DNA from: Bacteroidaceae bacterium
Lineage (GTDB): Bacteria > Bacteroidota > Bacteroidia > Bacteroidales > Bacteroidaceae
DNA length: 39,837 nucleotides
NCBI GenBank assembly: GCA_017429945.1
Contig: JAFRNY010000024.1
Span: 1 to 39,837 of the forward strand
Direction: 5' to 3'
Shown here: in pieces, positions 23,740 through 32,550 of the stretch
Position numbering within the stretch: position 1 is the first letter of the stretch
Layout: each line of letters opens with the position of its first letter
Position numbers and translations under genes: made by a program
Notes under the pieces: generated by a model
The model's database searches: none
What the model was told of the DNA's origin: nothing
Seen by the model: the letters and a program-made list of their open reading frames with translations, nothing else

Positions 23740-23824
23740 CAACCTAATTCGCCGTCTGCGACGATGCAAATATATTATAATAATGTATGCGCGTAGGCGC
23801 GGTTTGATTCAATGTAGTTTTCCT

Positions 23825-26164
23825 ATGAGAAAGAAAGTTATACGTACACTCTGGGTGCTCCTCTTCCTTGCCATAGCAGGCGCTGTGGCTGCCTTCTGGG
23901 CTATTGCCAAGGGCTATATCGGCTATATGCCCGACCTCCAGCAGCTGGAGAACCCGGTGAACAAATTCGCCTCGCAGGTTATTTCGGCCGATGGGCACGT
24001 GCTGGGCACGTGGAGCTACACGCGTGCCAACCGTGTCTTCGTCAGCTACAACGATATTGCCCCCAATACGATTCAGGCTCTCATCGCCACCGAGGACGTC
24101 CGATTCTACGATCATTCGGGCGTCGACCTCAGGGCGCTGATGCGTGCGGTGTTCAAGCGTGGTATATTGCGGCAGAAGAATGCCGGCGGCGGATCCACCA
24201 TCACGCAGCAGCTGGCCAAGCAGGTGTATTCGGCACAGGCCACCAGCGTGGAGGAACGTCTGTCGCAGAAACCTATTGAATGGGTAATCGCAGTTCAACT
24301 GGAGCGACTCTACACGAAGGAGGAGATTCTCACGATGTACCTCAACTACTTCGACTTCCTCCATAATGCCGTAGGACTCAAGTCGGCAGCCAAGACATAT
24401 TTCAACAAAGAACCTAAGGCGCTGACTACCAACGAGAGCGCGCTGCTCATTGGACTCTGCAAGAATCCGTCGTACTACAATCCTGTGCGCTTCCCAGAGC
24501 GTGCCCTGGCAAGGCGCAACACGGTGCTCGGACAGATGCTTAAGGCTGGCTATCTCAAGCAGGCCGAGGTTGACTCACTGTCGCAGCAGCCTATAGAACT
24601 CGATTTCCATCGCGTCGATCACAAAGAGGGCGAGGCCACCTATCTGCGCGAGCATCTGCGCACGATGCTAATGGCCAATCGGCCAGATCGGTCAAACTAC
24701 GCCTCGTGGCAGAAGCAGAAATATTATGAGGACAGCCTGGCCTGGGAGACCAATCCGCTCTATGGCTGGTGCAATAAGAACCGCAAGAAGGACGGCACGC
24801 CCTATAATATCTACACCGATGGCCTGAAGGTGTTTACGACCATCGATAGCCGTATGCAACACTATGCCGAGGAGGCCATGATAAGTCATGTCGTTGACTA
24901 CCTGCAGCCGCTCTTCAACGCCGAGCGCCGCGGTAAGGCCAACGCCCCTTACGGCTCAAACATCAGTGCCGAGAAGGCCCGGCAGGACCTCGACCGTGCC
25001 ATGCGCCAGAGCGAGCGCTACGTGATGATGAAGCGTGATGGCCTGAGCGATGCAGCGATAGAAAAGGCATTCAACACACCGACGGAAATGACGCTTTACT
25101 CGCCCAAGGGAGACGTTGACACGACGATGACGCCTCTCGACAGCATCAAATATACGAAGGGCTTCCTGCGCTCGGGCTTTGTGTGTATGGACACACAGAC
25201 GGGTGCCGTAAAAGCCTATGTCGGAGGCATCAACTTCCGTCATTTCCAATACGATATGGCAGGAGTGGGGCGCAGGCAGGTGGGCTCTACAATCAAACCC
25301 TATCTCTATACGCTCGCGATGGAGAACGGCTGGAGTCCCTGCGATGTGGCTCCCAACGTGCAGCAGACATATCAGGTAGGTGGCGGTCAGACGTGGACTC
25401 CGCGCAATGGCAGCCGTGCACGCTACGGAGAAATGGTTACGCTTAAGTGGGGCTTGGCGCAGTCCAACAACTGGATATCTGCCTATCTCATGAGCCAGCT
25501 CAGCCCGTCGGCTTTTGTCAGGCTGCTGCATGAATTTGGAATACAGAACCAAGATATTCATCCGTCGATGTCGCTCTGTCTGGGGCCCTGTGATATCTCA
25601 GTTCTGGAGATGGTGTCGGCCTACACGGCCTTCCCCAACAAGGGAATCCGTCTTGCCCCGATGTATGTGAGCCGAATCGAGGATGCCGACGGCAATGTAG
25701 TGGCTGAATTCGCTCCCAGCATGCATGAGGTCATCAGTGAGGAAAGCGCTTCGAAGATGATCGTGCTCATGCGCGGAGTCGTCGATGGAGGCACGGGCTC
25801 ACGTATGCGCAACCGCTATAGCATCACTGCTCCTATGGGCGGCAAGACGGGAACGACCAATGACAATTCCGACGGATGGTTCGTAGGTTATACACCTTCC
25901 CTGGCTTTCGGCGCATGGGTAGGCGGTGACGAGCGCGACATTCATTTCAATAGCATGGCCCATGGTCAGGGCGCATCAGCGGCCCTGCCTATCTGCGCCA
26001 AGTTCCTGCAGAAAGTCTATGCCGACCCAAGTCTGGAATACACTCAGAGCGAACAGTTTAACCTGCCTCCAGGCTTCGATCCCTGTGCCGTCACCGATGA
26101 CGTGCGCGAATACGAAGAAGTGGAAGAAGCCGTAGGCCTCGACGAACTGTTCAGCGGTGAGTAA
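23825..26164 (+). CDS. Class A penicillin-binding protein (transglycosylase/transpeptidase), PBP1A-like
   Basis: Bifunctional peptidoglycan synthase, anchored in the inner membrane and active in the periplasm. From the chosen start it has 779 residues: a short cytoplasmic tail and one membrane segment (about 9-27), then the GT51 domain with EDVRFYDHSG (catalytic Glu90) and GGGSTITQQLAK (121-132), then the transpeptidase with STIK (488-491, acylated Ser488), SNN (547-549) and KTGTT (674-678). All active-site motifs are intact. I start at 23825 because the membrane segment follows at once and the promoter lies just upstream; the frame is open to 23726 but that ATG lies inside the promoter. An alternative ATG at 23783 cannot be excluded. 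It converges on folK with 8 nt between stops. Confidence 0.93.
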   Translation: MRKKVIRTLWVLLFLAIAGAVAAFWAIAKGYIGYMPDLQQLENPVNKFASQVISADGHVLGTWSYTRANRVFVSYNDIAPNTIQALIATEDVRFYDHSGVDLRALMRAVFKRGILRQKNAGGGSTITQQLAKQVYSAQATSVEERLSQKPIEWVIAVQLERLYTKEEILTMYLNYFDFLHNAVGLKSAAKTYFNKEPKALTTNESALLIGLCKNPSYYNPVRFPERALARRNTVLGQMLKAGYLKQAEVDSLSQQPIELDFHRVDHKEGEATYLREHLRTMLMANRPDRSNYASWQKQKYYEDSLAWETNPLYGWCNKNRKKDGTPYNIYTDGLKVFTTIDSRMQHYAEEAMISHVVDYLQPLFNAERRGKANAPYGSNISAEKARQDLDRAMRQSERYVMMKRDGLSDAAIEKAFNTPTEMTLYSPKGDVDTTMTPLDSIKYTKGFLRSGFVCMDTQTGAVKAYVGGINFRHFQYDMAGVGRRQVGSTIKPYLYTLAMENGWSPCDVAPNVQQTYQVGGGQTWTPRNGSRARYGEMVTLKWGLAQSNNWISAYLMSQLSPSAFVRLLHEFGIQNQDIHPSMSLCLGPCDISVLEMVSAYTAFPNKGIRLAPMYVSRIEDADGNVVAEFAPSMHEVISEESASKMIVLMRGVVDGGTGSRMRNRYSITAPMGGKTGTTNDNSDGWFVGYTPSLAFGAWVGGDERDIHFNSMAHGQGASAALPICAKFLQKVYADPSLEYTQSEQFNLPPGFDPCAVTDDVREYEEVEEAVGLDELFSGE

Positions 26165-26172
26165 AGAATAAG

Positions 26173-26574
26173 TTAACGCTTGCGACCCGTATTGGTCGAG
26201 AGGGCTGAGATGCCGTCCTGAATATATTGGCGGCTCCAGTCATCTGGGCGAAGGACTGTCTCGCCATACGACAGAAGGTCGATGTCGATAATCCTGCGAC
26301 CTTCCCCGGCAGTGGAACGCCGCCGCATCATTTCCTCTTCCATAGCCTTGAGCAATACCTCAAGTGCTATGAGCGGACGCGCGGTGGAAAGTTGCATCAC
26401 CTGGTTGAGAAAGGGAAAAGGGTAGGGGTAGTCGATGGGTTCTGTCCATACGGGCTCACTGAACCTGCACGATGAGCCGAATGCAGCCCGTAATTTCCGT
26501 CGAGCCCACTCGAGAACACGCGGTGCAGTAATGACATTGCTCCCTAAGGCGATATATACAAGTTGGTTGTTCAT
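26173..26574 (-). CDS. folK: 6-hydroxymethyl-7,8-dihydropterin pyrophosphokinase (HPPK) family, short
   Basis: Transfers pyrophosphate from ATP to hydroxymethyl-dihydropterin in folate synthesis; cytoplasmic. In 133 residues the HPPK signatures are YIALGSN near the N-terminus, EPVWTEPIDYPYPFPFLNQV in the middle (aromatic/proline pterin-binding segment) and RRIIDIDLLSYGE (metal-binding Asp pair). The C-terminal HPR-type segment of longer family members is absent, so the enzyme is minimal. The start at 26574 gives MNNQLVYIALGSN; an ATG nine codons upstream lies beyond the promoter element at 26582-26589, which would leave only a few leader bases. Confidence 0.8.
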   Translation of the reverse strand: MNNQLVYIALGSNVITAPRVLEWARRKLRAAFGSSCRFSEPVWTEPIDYPYPFPFLNQVMQLSTARPLIALEVLLKAMEEEMMRRRSTAGEGRRIIDIDLLSYGETVLRPDDWSRQYIQDGISALSTNTGRKR

Positions 26575-26581
26575 CTCGCTG

Positions 26582-26589
26582 CAAAGGTA
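26582..26589 (-). promoter_or_regulatory. -7 promoter element of folK, near-leaderless
   Basis: On the minus strand TACCTTTG ends 7 nt before the ATG at 26574. The transcript would begin only a few bases ahead of the start codon. Confidence 0.6.
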
Positions 26590-26698
26590 GAAATAATTCA
26601 TTAAATATCACAAAATTAGATAAATATTTAACAACATTTCACTCTTTAAATATATAACCTTACAACTTTTCAGATTTCAGCTCCCAATTCCCTTCCTC

Positions 26699-26732
26699 CA
26701 TTATCCATTATCCATTCTCAATTATCAATTAT
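26699..26732. repeat. 7-nt tandem repeat reaching the dnaB start codon
   Basis: CATTATC, CATTATC, CATTCTC, AATTATC, AATTAT: heptamers that run directly into the ATG of dnaB at 26733, so they occupy the ribosome-binding region. Confidence 0.75.
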
Positions 26733-28319
26733 ATGTCTTCAGATTCCCCTCGTCGCCCTCGCACCCGCACAAAGCAGGTAAATGTTCCTACCGAAGATGC
26801 CTTCGGCCGTCAGCAGCCACAAAATATCGAGATGGAGCAAGCCGTTCTCGGCGCTTTGCTTATCGAGCAAGATGCTTTTTCCAGGATCAGCGAAGTGCTG
26901 CAGCCCGAATCGTTCTACGACCATCGCCACCAGATAATCTTCGAGGCCATTCGTTCGCTGAATGTTCAGCAACGCCCCGTTGACTTGCTTACTGTACGTG
27001 ACTATCTCGATTCGCAAGGTTCGCTCGAAGAAGCCGGTGGACCGGTATATCTCGTGCAGCTATCGTCGAACCTCACGTCGTCGGCCCACATTGAATACCA
27101 CGCACGCATCATAGCCCAGAAGTCGTTGGCACGTCAGCTCATCACGTTCTCGAGCGAGATTGCCCGCGATGCTTTCGACAATACTGTCGATGTCAACGAT
27201 CTGATGCAGTCTGCCGAGAATAAGCTCTTTGCAATCTCGCAGCAGAACCTTAAAAAAGACTTCACGCAGATTAACCCCGTCATCCATGAGGCCTATGAGG
27301 AGTTGCAGAAAGCTGCAGCTCGACAGGACGGCCTCTCGGGTCTCGCCAGCGGATTCCCGCATCTCGACAAGATAACCAGCGGCTGGCAGAATTCCGACCT
27401 CATCATCATTGCTGCTCGTCCGGCTATGGGTAAGACGGCCTTCGTCCTTTCCATGGCCAAGAAGATAGCCGTAGATATGCGCGAGCCTGTGGCTATGTTC
27501 TCGCTTGAAATGAGTAATGTGCAGCTTGTGAAACGTTTGATGGTCAACGTCTGCGAGATTACGGGCGACAAGATGAAGAGCGGACAGCTCTTGCCCTATG
27601 AATGGGGACAGCTCGGCAACCGCATACGTGCCCTCTATGATGCCCCGTTCTATGTCGATGACACGCCTTCGCTCTCTATCTTCGAGCTGCGTACAAAAGC
27701 GCGCCGACTCGTCAGGGAGCATGGTGTGAAGCTGATTCTCATCGACTATCTGCAGCTGATGAACGCCTCGGGCACCAGCTTCGGTTCGCGTCAGGAGGAG
27801 GTGTCCAATATCTCACGTTCGCTCAAGGGTCTGGCCAAGGAGCTGAACATACCTATCATAGCGCTGTCGCAGCTCAACCGTAGCGTCGAGAAGCGTGATG
27901 GCGAAGAAGGCAAGCGCCCTCAGCTCAGCGACCTGCGTGAGTCGGGTGCCATCGAGCAGGATGCCGATATGGTATGCTTCATTCACCGTCCCGAGTACTA
28001 CAAGATATGGAACGACGAGCAAGGGCGTAACATGCGTGGTATGGCAGAATTCATTATCGCTAAGCACCGTAATGGTGCCGTAGATACTGTGATTATGCGC
28101 TTCCGCAGCGAATATGCCCGCTTCCAGGATACCGATGAGGACGACTATATTCCTATGCCGGGCGAGTCGAAGGCGCTGGAGTCGCAGCTTAATTCTAATG
28201 CAACCGATAACGCTCCGAGTCCGGCCAACGAGGCTCCGCTGCCCGAGCCTCTGGGTCCTGCCACCGACAACGATTCGCCCTTCGGAGCGCCTACACCGAC
28301 GAACGATATGCCGTTTTAA
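26733..28319 (+). CDS. dnaB: Replicative DNA helicase
   Basis: Hexameric ATP-driven helicase that unwinds DNA at the replication fork. 528 residues, slightly long for DnaB because of a basic N-terminal tail (1-25) and an acidic, Pro/Asn-rich C-terminal tail (about 470-528). The N-terminal primase-interaction domain begins at NIEMEQAVLGALL (31-43). The RecA-like domain has Walker A ARPAMGKT (228-235), Walker B LILIDYLQL (334-342), and the conserved SQLNRSVEKR and LRESGAIEQDAD segments (379-412). No intein or insertion interrupts it. An A/T-rich 7-nt repeat lies just before the start and a good terminator after the stop; it is probably a single-gene unit. Confidence 0.96.
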   Translation: MSSDSPRRPRTRTKQVNVPTEDAFGRQQPQNIEMEQAVLGALLIEQDAFSRISEVLQPESFYDHRHQIIFEAIRSLNVQQRPVDLLTVRDYLDSQGSLEEAGGPVYLVQLSSNLTSSAHIEYHARIIAQKSLARQLITFSSEIARDAFDNTVDVNDLMQSAENKLFAISQQNLKKDFTQINPVIHEAYEELQKAAARQDGLSGLASGFPHLDKITSGWQNSDLIIIAARPAMGKTAFVLSMAKKIAVDMREPVAMFSLEMSNVQLVKRLMVNVCEITGDKMKSGQLLPYEWGQLGNRIRALYDAPFYVDDTPSLSIFELRTKARRLVREHGVKLILIDYLQLMNASGTSFGSRQEEVSNISRSLKGLAKELNIPIIALSQLNRSVEKRDGEEGKRPQLSDLRESGAIEQDADMVCFIHRPEYYKIWNDEQGRNMRGMAEFIIAKHRNGAVDTVIMRFRSEYARFQDTDEDDYIPMPGESKALESQLNSNATDNAPSPANEAPLPEPLGPATDNDSPFGAPTPTNDMPF

Positions 28320-28365
28320 CCGTCGTCCGATTGTTTACGCGCCTTCGATTATTCACATATCCAAG

Positions 28366-28400
28366 ACCGATCTGCAGTATTCCGCAGGTCGGTTTTTTTT
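28366..28400 (+). terminator. Rho-independent terminator of dnaB
   Basis: ACCGATCTGC (28366-28375) pairs with GCAGGTCGGT (28384-28393) with one G-U pair and is followed by a run of T. Confidence 0.85.
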
Positions 28401-28483
28401 GTAATAAAGCCTCTAGGTTGCTTTAAATCGTGTGGTTATGAAAAAAAATATGTATTATCGACTCACGTTTATGAATATTTTTG

Positions 28484-28491
28484 TACCTTTG
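28484..28491 (+). promoter_or_regulatory. -7 promoter element of the pheT operon
   Basis: TACCTTTG matches the consensus; the start codon of pheT is 45 nt further on. Confidence 0.6.
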
Positions 28492-28536
28492 CGCGCAATT
28501 ATGAGCTAAACCAAGCAAAGTTAATTTTCCAAATAT

Positions 28537-31044
28537 ATGAATATTTCCTATAAATGGCTTCGTGAGTACGTCGACACCGACCTGACGGCTCAGGAGATAG
28601 CAGCAGCCCTCACTTCAAGCGGCCTCGAAGTTGACGGCGTTGAAGAAGTTCAAACTATCAAAGGCGGTCTTCTGGGACTCGTCGTAGGCCAAGTGGTCAC
28701 GTGCGAGGCCCATCCCAACAGCGATCACATGCACGTCTGCACCGTGAATATCGGCACTGATGAGCTGCAGCAGATTGTCTGCGGCGCACCCAACGTGGCT
28801 GCCGGTCAGAAAGTGATTGTGGCTACGCTCGGCACTAAGCTCTACGACGGCGACAAGGAGTTCGTCATCAAGCGCTCCAAGCTGCGCGGCATAGAGAGCA
28901 ACGGCATGATTTGTGCCGAGGACGAGATTGGCATAGGCCAAGATCATAACGGCATCATCGTGCTGCCCGAAGACGCCGTCGTAGGGACGCCGGCGGCAGA
29001 GTATTATGGCCTCGAGAGCGACTGGCTCATCGAAGTGGACATCACGGCAAACCGCGCCGACGCCTGTTCGCACTATGGCGTGGCCCGCGACCTCTATGCA
29101 TGGCTTGTGCAGAACGGCTACAAGACGTCGCTGCACCGTCCCTCTGTTGACGATTTCCATGTAGATAACCACGACCTCGAGATTCCTATCCGTGTGGAGA
29201 ACACCGAGGCCTGCCCGCGCTATGCTGCCGTGACGGTGACAGGGTGCGAGGTGAAGGAGAGTCCGCAGTGGCTGAAGGACCACCTGACGACCATCGGCCT
29301 GCGCCCGATTAACAATATCGTAGATATCACAAACTATATTCTCATGGCTTACGGACAGCCTCTGCACTGTTTTGATGCTGACATGATAGCTGGCCGTGAA
29401 GTCATCGTAAAGACCATGCCCGAGGGCACGCCCTTCCAGACGCTCGACGGCATCGACCGTAAGCTCTCAGACCACGACCTGATGATCTGCAACGCCGTGG
29501 AGCCTATGTGCATAGGCGGCGTCTATGGCGGCAAGGGCAGCGGCACCTATGAGACCACGAAGAACGTGCTGCTCGAGAGTGCCTATTTCAACCCCACGTG
29601 GATCCGCAAGAGCGCACGTCGCCACGGTCTGCAGACCGATGCCTCGTTCCGCTTCGAGCGTGGCGTTGACCCCAACGGACAGATCTACGCCCTGAAGTTG
29701 GCTGCCAAGATGTGTCAGGAGCTGGCTGGCGGCAAGGTCTCGATGGAGATTGTCGATGTCTATCCAAATCCGATGAGCGACTTCCCCGTCGATCTCAAGT
29801 ATGATTACGTCGATAACCTCATCGGCAAGCACATCCCCGCCGAGACTGTCAAGAGCATCGTGACATCGCTGGAGATGAAAATCGTAGAGGAAACGGCTGA
29901 AGGCCTGCAGCTGCTCGTGCCTGCCTATCGTGTGGATGTGCAGCGCCCCTGCGATGTTGTGGAGGACATACTCCGTATCTACGGCTACAACAACGTGGAG
30001 ATACCATTGAGCCTTAACAGCTCGCTGTCTGTGAAGGGTGATGTGGACAAGAGCTATAAACTACAGAATATTGTATCTGAGCAACTTGTAGGCGAGGGCT
30101 TCAACGAAATCTTGAACAACTCGTTGACTAAGTCATCGTATTACGAAGACATCCAAAACTACAAGGCAGAGAACTGCGTGCGCCTGCTCAATCCCCTGTC
30201 GCAGGACCTTGCCGTGCTGCGCCAGACACTCCTCTTCGGAGGTCTTGAGAGCATCAGCCGCAACGTCAATCGTCGTCGTGCCGACCTCCAACTCTTTGAG
30301 TTCGGCAACTGCTATTATTTCCACGCAGAGAATAAGTGCTCCGACATCATTCCGGGAGTAAGCTCAAGCCGCGACCCCGAAGTCATCAAGCACGTGCTCG
30401 ATGCCTACAGCGAGGACTATCACCTCGGACTGTGGGTGACAGGCAAGCGCGTCAGCGGTTCGTGGGCCCACCCCGATGAGGACCAGACCTTCTACGTCCT
30501 GAAGGCACAGGTCATGAACATCTTCAAGCGTCTGGGCGTGCCCTTCGGCGCTCTTGTGTTCAAGGACGGCCAGAACGACATCTTCTCCAAGAGCATACTC
30601 ATCGAGACCCGCGGCGGAAAGGTCGTGGCACAGATGGGTGTCGTGGCCAAGCGCCTTCAGGCAGCTTTCGATATCCCCGGCGAAGTCTATTTCGCCGATA
30701 TCGCCTGGCAGCAGGTGATGAAGCTCATCCGCAAGGAGAAAGTAAGCTTCAGCGAGCTGCCCAAGTTCCCCGCCGTAAGCCGCGACCTGGCCCTGCTCGT
30801 TGACAAGAGCGTGGAGTTCGGTAAGATCGAGGCCATTGCTTACCAGAGCGAGCGTAAGTTGCTGAAGGAAGTTCGACTCTTTGACGTCTATGAGGGCAAG
30901 AACCTGCCTGCCGGCAAGAAGTCGTATGCCGTGAACTTCATCCTGCAGGATGAGTCCAAGACGCTCAACGACAAGGCCATTGATGCCATCATGCAGAAAA
31001 TTATTACTAACATAAAAAAAGAAATCGGAGCAGAGCTTCGATAA
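28537..31044 (+). CDS. pheT: Phenylalanine--tRNA ligase beta subunit
   Basis: Large subunit of the alpha2-beta2 enzyme that charges tRNA-Phe; cytoplasmic. 835 residues, near the usual 800-820 or slightly longer. Residues 1-40 are the B1 start (MNISYKWLREYV), 42-150 an EMAP-type tRNA-binding fold with AHPNSDHMHVC and KLRGIESNGMIC, then the B3/B4 editing region, B5, the catalytic-like core, and a C-terminal FDX-ACB anticodon-binding domain from about 739 (ELPKFPAVSRDLALLVD). The partner pheS is not in the window, so the two genes are separated in this genome. yebC follows after 6 nt, indicating cotranscription. Confidence 0.96.
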   Translation: MNISYKWLREYVDTDLTAQEIAAALTSSGLEVDGVEEVQTIKGGLLGLVVGQVVTCEAHPNSDHMHVCTVNIGTDELQQIVCGAPNVAAGQKVIVATLGTKLYDGDKEFVIKRSKLRGIESNGMICAEDEIGIGQDHNGIIVLPEDAVVGTPAAEYYGLESDWLIEVDITANRADACSHYGVARDLYAWLVQNGYKTSLHRPSVDDFHVDNHDLEIPIRVENTEACPRYAAVTVTGCEVKESPQWLKDHLTTIGLRPINNIVDITNYILMAYGQPLHCFDADMIAGREVIVKTMPEGTPFQTLDGIDRKLSDHDLMICNAVEPMCIGGVYGGKGSGTYETTKNVLLESAYFNPTWIRKSARRHGLQTDASFRFERGVDPNGQIYALKLAAKMCQELAGGKVSMEIVDVYPNPMSDFPVDLKYDYVDNLIGKHIPAETVKSIVTSLEMKIVEETAEGLQLLVPAYRVDVQRPCDVVEDILRIYGYNNVEIPLSLNSSLSVKGDVDKSYKLQNIVSEQLVGEGFNEILNNSLTKSSYYEDIQNYKAENCVRLLNPLSQDLAVLRQTLLFGGLESISRNVNRRRADLQLFEFGNCYYFHAENKCSDIIPGVSSSRDPEVIKHVLDAYSEDYHLGLWVTGKRVSGSWAHPDEDQTFYVLKAQVMNIFKRLGVPFGALVFKDGQNDIFSKSILIETRGGKVVAQMGVVAKRLQAAFDIPGEVYFADIAWQQVMKLIRKEKVSFSELPKFPAVSRDLALLVDKSVEFGKIEAIAYQSERKLLKEVRLFDVYEGKNLPAGKKSYAVNFILQDESKTLNDKAIDAIMQKIITNIKKEIGAELR

Positions 31045-31050
31045 GTACCT

Positions 31051-31779
31051 ATGGGAAGAGCATTTGAATATCGCAAGGCCGCCAAGCTGAAGCGCTGGGG
31101 CCACATGGCAAAGACATTTACTAAGCTGGGCAAGCAGATTGCCATCGCTGTAAAGGCTGGCGGTCCCGACCCCGACATGAACCCCACGCTGCGTGGTATC
31201 ATCGCCACCTGCAAGCGCGAGAACATGCCTAAGGACAACATCGACCGTGCCATCAAGAACGCAATGGGCAAGGACCAGAGCGACTACAAAGGCATGACCT
31301 ACGAGGGCTATGGCCCCCACGGCGTGGCCGTATTCGTAGATACCCTCACCGACAATCCCACGCGCACCGTGGCCGATGTTCGCTCAGTGTTCAACAAGTT
31401 TGGCGGCAACCTCGGCACGATGGGTTCGCTGGCTTTCCTCTTCGACCACAAGTGTGTGTTCACCTTTAAGAAGAAGGACGGCATCGATATGGACGAGCTT
31501 ATCCTCGACCTCATTGACTACGGAGTGGAAGATGAGTACGACGAGGATGACGAGGAAGGCACGCTCACCATCTACGGCGACCCGAAGAGCTACGGCGCCA
31601 TCCAGAAGCACCTCGAGGAGAGCGGCTTCGAGGATGTCGGCGGCGAGTTCACCTATATCCCCAACGACCTCAAGGACGTCACTGCCGAGCAGCGCGAGAC
31701 TATCGACAAGATGATCGAACGCCTCGAAGAGTTCGACGACGTGCAGACGGTCTACACAAACATGAAGCCTGAGGCTTAA
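31051..31779 (+). CDS. yebC: YebC/TACO1 family protein
   Basis: 242 residues of the YebC family, long annotated as transcription regulators and more recently linked to translation, where they help ribosomes through difficult (proline-rich) sequences. The N-terminus MGRAFEYRKAAKLKRW is the Bacteroidetes variant; AGGPDPDMNPTLRGII, NMPKDNIDRAI and YEGYGPHGVAVFV are the diagnostic segments. A strongly acidic stretch (EDEYDEDDEEG) lies near residue 165. It follows pheT by 6 nt and precedes a membrane-protein gene by 19 nt, so the three are probably one operon, which suits a translational role. Confidence 0.93.
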   Translation: MGRAFEYRKAAKLKRWGHMAKTFTKLGKQIAIAVKAGGPDPDMNPTLRGIIATCKRENMPKDNIDRAIKNAMGKDQSDYKGMTYEGYGPHGVAVFVDTLTDNPTRTVADVRSVFNKFGGNLGTMGSLAFLFDHKCVFTFKKKDGIDMDELILDLIDYGVEDEYDEDDEEGTLTIYGDPKSYGAIQKHLEESGFEDVGGEFTYIPNDLKDVTAEQRETIDKMIERLEEFDDVQTVYTNMKPEA

Positions 31780-31798
31780 ATAAAAATTCGATACAAAG

Positions 31799-32296
31799 AT
31801 GGGATTCATAGAGAACAACCTGATGCAGGATGAGCAGGTGACGTATGAAGCTCAGCTGCATCCTATCGTCTTTTGGGCGCCTATCGCCCTGTTCATCCTC
31901 GGCATAGCCTGTCTGCTGTTGCCCTTGGAACAGACCCAGAACCAATGGCTCTCGGAGCATGCCTGGGGCGTTCGCATCGGACTGATGCTGTTCTTCTGGC
32001 TGGTGGCAGTGGTTCGTGCCATCGAGGTGCATGGAGGTAAGCGTTACGTAGTAACCAACCGTCGCCTCATCTTCAAGCGTGGCATCGTGCGCCGCCACAG
32101 CCACGAGCTGTTGCTGCGTAAGTGCGAGGGCGTACAGACAGAGCAGACCATCATTGGCCGTATGCTCGGCTATGGCTCGGTCTCAGTCACAACAGGCGAG
32201 GTCACCAACACCTACGACTACATCCGCAATCCTATGCGTTTCAGCACGATGATAAATCAGACCATCGATCTCCTGAACCGCGATAAGACTGAATAG
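31799..32296 (+). CDS. PH domain-containing membrane protein (bPH2/YdbS-like)
   Basis: 165 residues. Two hydrophobic segments (about 24-41 and 59-72) precede a bacterial PH domain of the DUF304 type with the typical YVVTNRRLIFKRGIVRR segment and a following GYGSVSVTTGEV. The domain should face the cytoplasm. Members of this family are common and poorly understood; some take part in envelope or stress functions, so I give no specific role. Last gene of the pheT-yebC unit, followed by a strong terminator. Confidence 0.8.
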   Translation: MGFIENNLMQDEQVTYEAQLHPIVFWAPIALFILGIACLLLPLEQTQNQWLSEHAWGVRIGLMLFFWLVAVVRAIEVHGGKRYVVTNRRLIFKRGIVRRHSHELLLRKCEGVQTEQTIIGRMLGYGSVSVTTGEVTNTYDYIRNPMRFSTMINQTIDLLNRDKTE

Positions 32297-32348
32297 GACT
32301 CTCATCCGCTCCCTTGGCTGTGATGTAAGGAATCCCAGGAAACAATAT

Positions 32349-32400
32349 GAAGCGCTCGCTGAGCCGTAGCATTTACGGCCTTCAGTGAGCGCTTCTTTCG
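32349..32400 (+). terminator. Strong hairpin terminator of the pheT operon
   Basis: GAAGCGCTC at 32349 pairs with GAGCGCTTC ending at 32395, with an inner GCCGTA/TACGGC stem; TTTCGTT follows. Confidence 0.8.
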
Positions 32401-32494
32401 TTGTAGCTTTACGGTCATGAACAGAAGGCTTCTATTATTTTATCATTTTCTACCACTTTTCCTCTGCTTTCTTTCTCCTTTTCGGATTTTATTA

Positions 32495-32502
32495 TAATTT
32501 TG
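32495..32502 (+). promoter_or_regulatory. -7 promoter element of the alpha-galactosidase gene
   Basis: TAATTTTG fits TAnnTTTG, with TTTC (near TTTG) 19 nt upstream at 32472-32475. It overlaps an in-frame ATG at 32500, supporting the later start at 32551. Confidence 0.5.
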
Positions 32503-32550
32503 CACCAAACTTACGCTTATTCTTATCTAACTTTCATTATTCATAATCGT

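Noticed and set aside
23726-23824. N-terminal extension of the PBP from the ATG at 23726
   Set aside because: That ATG lies within the promoter (TATATTTG at 23732-23739); the membrane segment begins right after the ATG at 23825.
30364-31320. 318-codon minus-strand frame opposite pheT and yebC
   Set aside because: It spans the junction of two certain genes in antisense and has no family signature.
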